Assembly: GCA_021157525.1 (NCBI GenBank)
Contig: JAGGWK010000084.1
Span: 1-33,612, forward strand
Length of the DNA: 33,612 nt
Source: Candidatus Cloacimonadota bacterium
GTDB lineage: Bacteria; Cloacimonadota; Cloacimonadia; Cloacimonadales; TCS61
Direction: 5' to 3'
In this document: positions 33,418 through 33,612 of the stretch, piece after piece
Numbering within the stretch: position 1 is the stretch's first letter
How the letters are laid out: each line of letters opens with the position of its first letter
Made by a program: the position numbers and the translations under genes
Notes under the pieces: model-generated
Database searches by the model: none
What the model was told of the DNA's origin: nothing
What the model saw: the letters and a program-made list of their open reading frames with translations, nothing else

Positions 33418-33520
33418 TTCCCATTGAGTTGCGCTCAACATGCGTACAAATCTGCATGTGACCATGAAAGCATCCCTCCGTGGACTTGTGCAGCGACCTC
33501 CCGATGAGGGATGAAGAGTA
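33418..33520. repeat. Inverted pair of the dispersed small repeat
   Basis: 33419-33456 is the reverse complement of the 13868-13910 copy (30 of 38 positions) and contains the ATTGAG/CTCAAC hairpin. 33480-33520 is a plus-oriented copy with GTGGACTTGTGC, a small hairpin and GAAGAGTAG, as in the copy inside the propeller gene. CATCCCTC (33471-33478) and GAGGGATG (33506-33513) add an 8-bp stem around the second copy. The pair lies in non-coding DNA. Confidence 0.65.
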
Positions 33521-33568
33521 GCGCTGTGACGAGGTATGAATCAAAAACGTCTCCCTGCATGCAGCAGA

Positions 33569-33589
33569 GCCGTTGTGGAATAAGCTGAG
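33569..33589 (+). repeat. 21-nt direct repeat, copy 2
   Basis: This stretch (GCCGTT, G, TGG, A, ATAAGCTGAG) matches 195-215 at 19 of 21 positions in the same orientation. It lies about 50 nt beyond the inverted repeat pair. Confidence 0.5.
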
Positions 33590-33612
33590 TTGCCCGGGAA
33601 ATACCGCCTTGA

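Larger units (their letters stand above)
33282..33612. other. Non-coding end region
   Basis: No open frame with a ribosome binding site or recognisable product is seen. Apart from the tetR promoter area and the repeats annotated separately (33418-33520 and 33569-33589), I find no RNA gene or terminator. A gene beyond the window edge may use this as its upstream region. Confidence 0.5.

Overview
The window looks like chromosomal DNA of a Gram-negative, double-membraned bacterium of the FCB group, most likely a Candidatus Cloacimonadota relative. This is an inference from outer-membrane barrels and lipoproteins throughout, a secreted propeller ending in an FPNPF-type C-terminal sorting domain, a 'PTGGKKDTIPP' Ig-like lipoprotein, and a dispersed small repeat that has inserted in frame into a gene. 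Almost every gene is intact and tightly packed, with 1-8 nt overlaps. No tRNA, rRNA, CRISPR, transposase or phage gene was seen.

Layout. (1) 1-9100: a cobalamin uptake locus. A cobalamin riboswitch precedes btuF-btuC. After an opposite-strand iron-sulfur block (rrf2-iscS-iscU), the locus resumes with btuD, a TonB-dependent receptor and a secreted beta-propeller that resembles a BtuG-type B12-capture protein. (2) 9250-13760, minus strand: a FadL/OmpP1-like barrel, then the housekeeping run rsmI, ybaB, recR and an Ig-like lipoprotein. (3) 14029-22256: a LytS-type histidine kinase, a LytTR response regulator and a TolC/MFP/RND efflux operon. Paired 9-bp direct repeats with an exact 21-nt period lie just upstream of a promoter-like sequence both before the kinase gene and before the tolC-like gene, so the regulator probably controls itself and the pump. 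(4) 22492-31454: a five-gene operon that reads as a synthase-dependent exopolysaccharide system. It has a processive GT2 synthase, an Ig-repeat lipoprotein, a TPR plus outer-membrane barrel exporter, a membrane-anchored glycosidase/carbohydrate-binding/CE4 deacetylase fusion, and a second deacetylase-like protein with an amidotransferase-like N-terminal domain. It has the logic of Pga or Pel but a different domain order. (5) 31498-33244, minus strand: a TetR regulator and a nitronate-monooxygenase-like flavoprotein with related inverted repeats before each gene. (6) 33245-33612: non-coding DNA with an inverted pair of the dispersed repeat.

The strongest points for follow-up are the exopolysaccharide operon, the paired LytTR-type sites, the propeller next to btuB, the IscS-like protein with altered active-site positions next to an IscU-DUF59 fusion, and the repeat family that is found both between genes and inside a coding sequence. 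Functional statements rest on reading motifs by eye; no database search or structure prediction was run.
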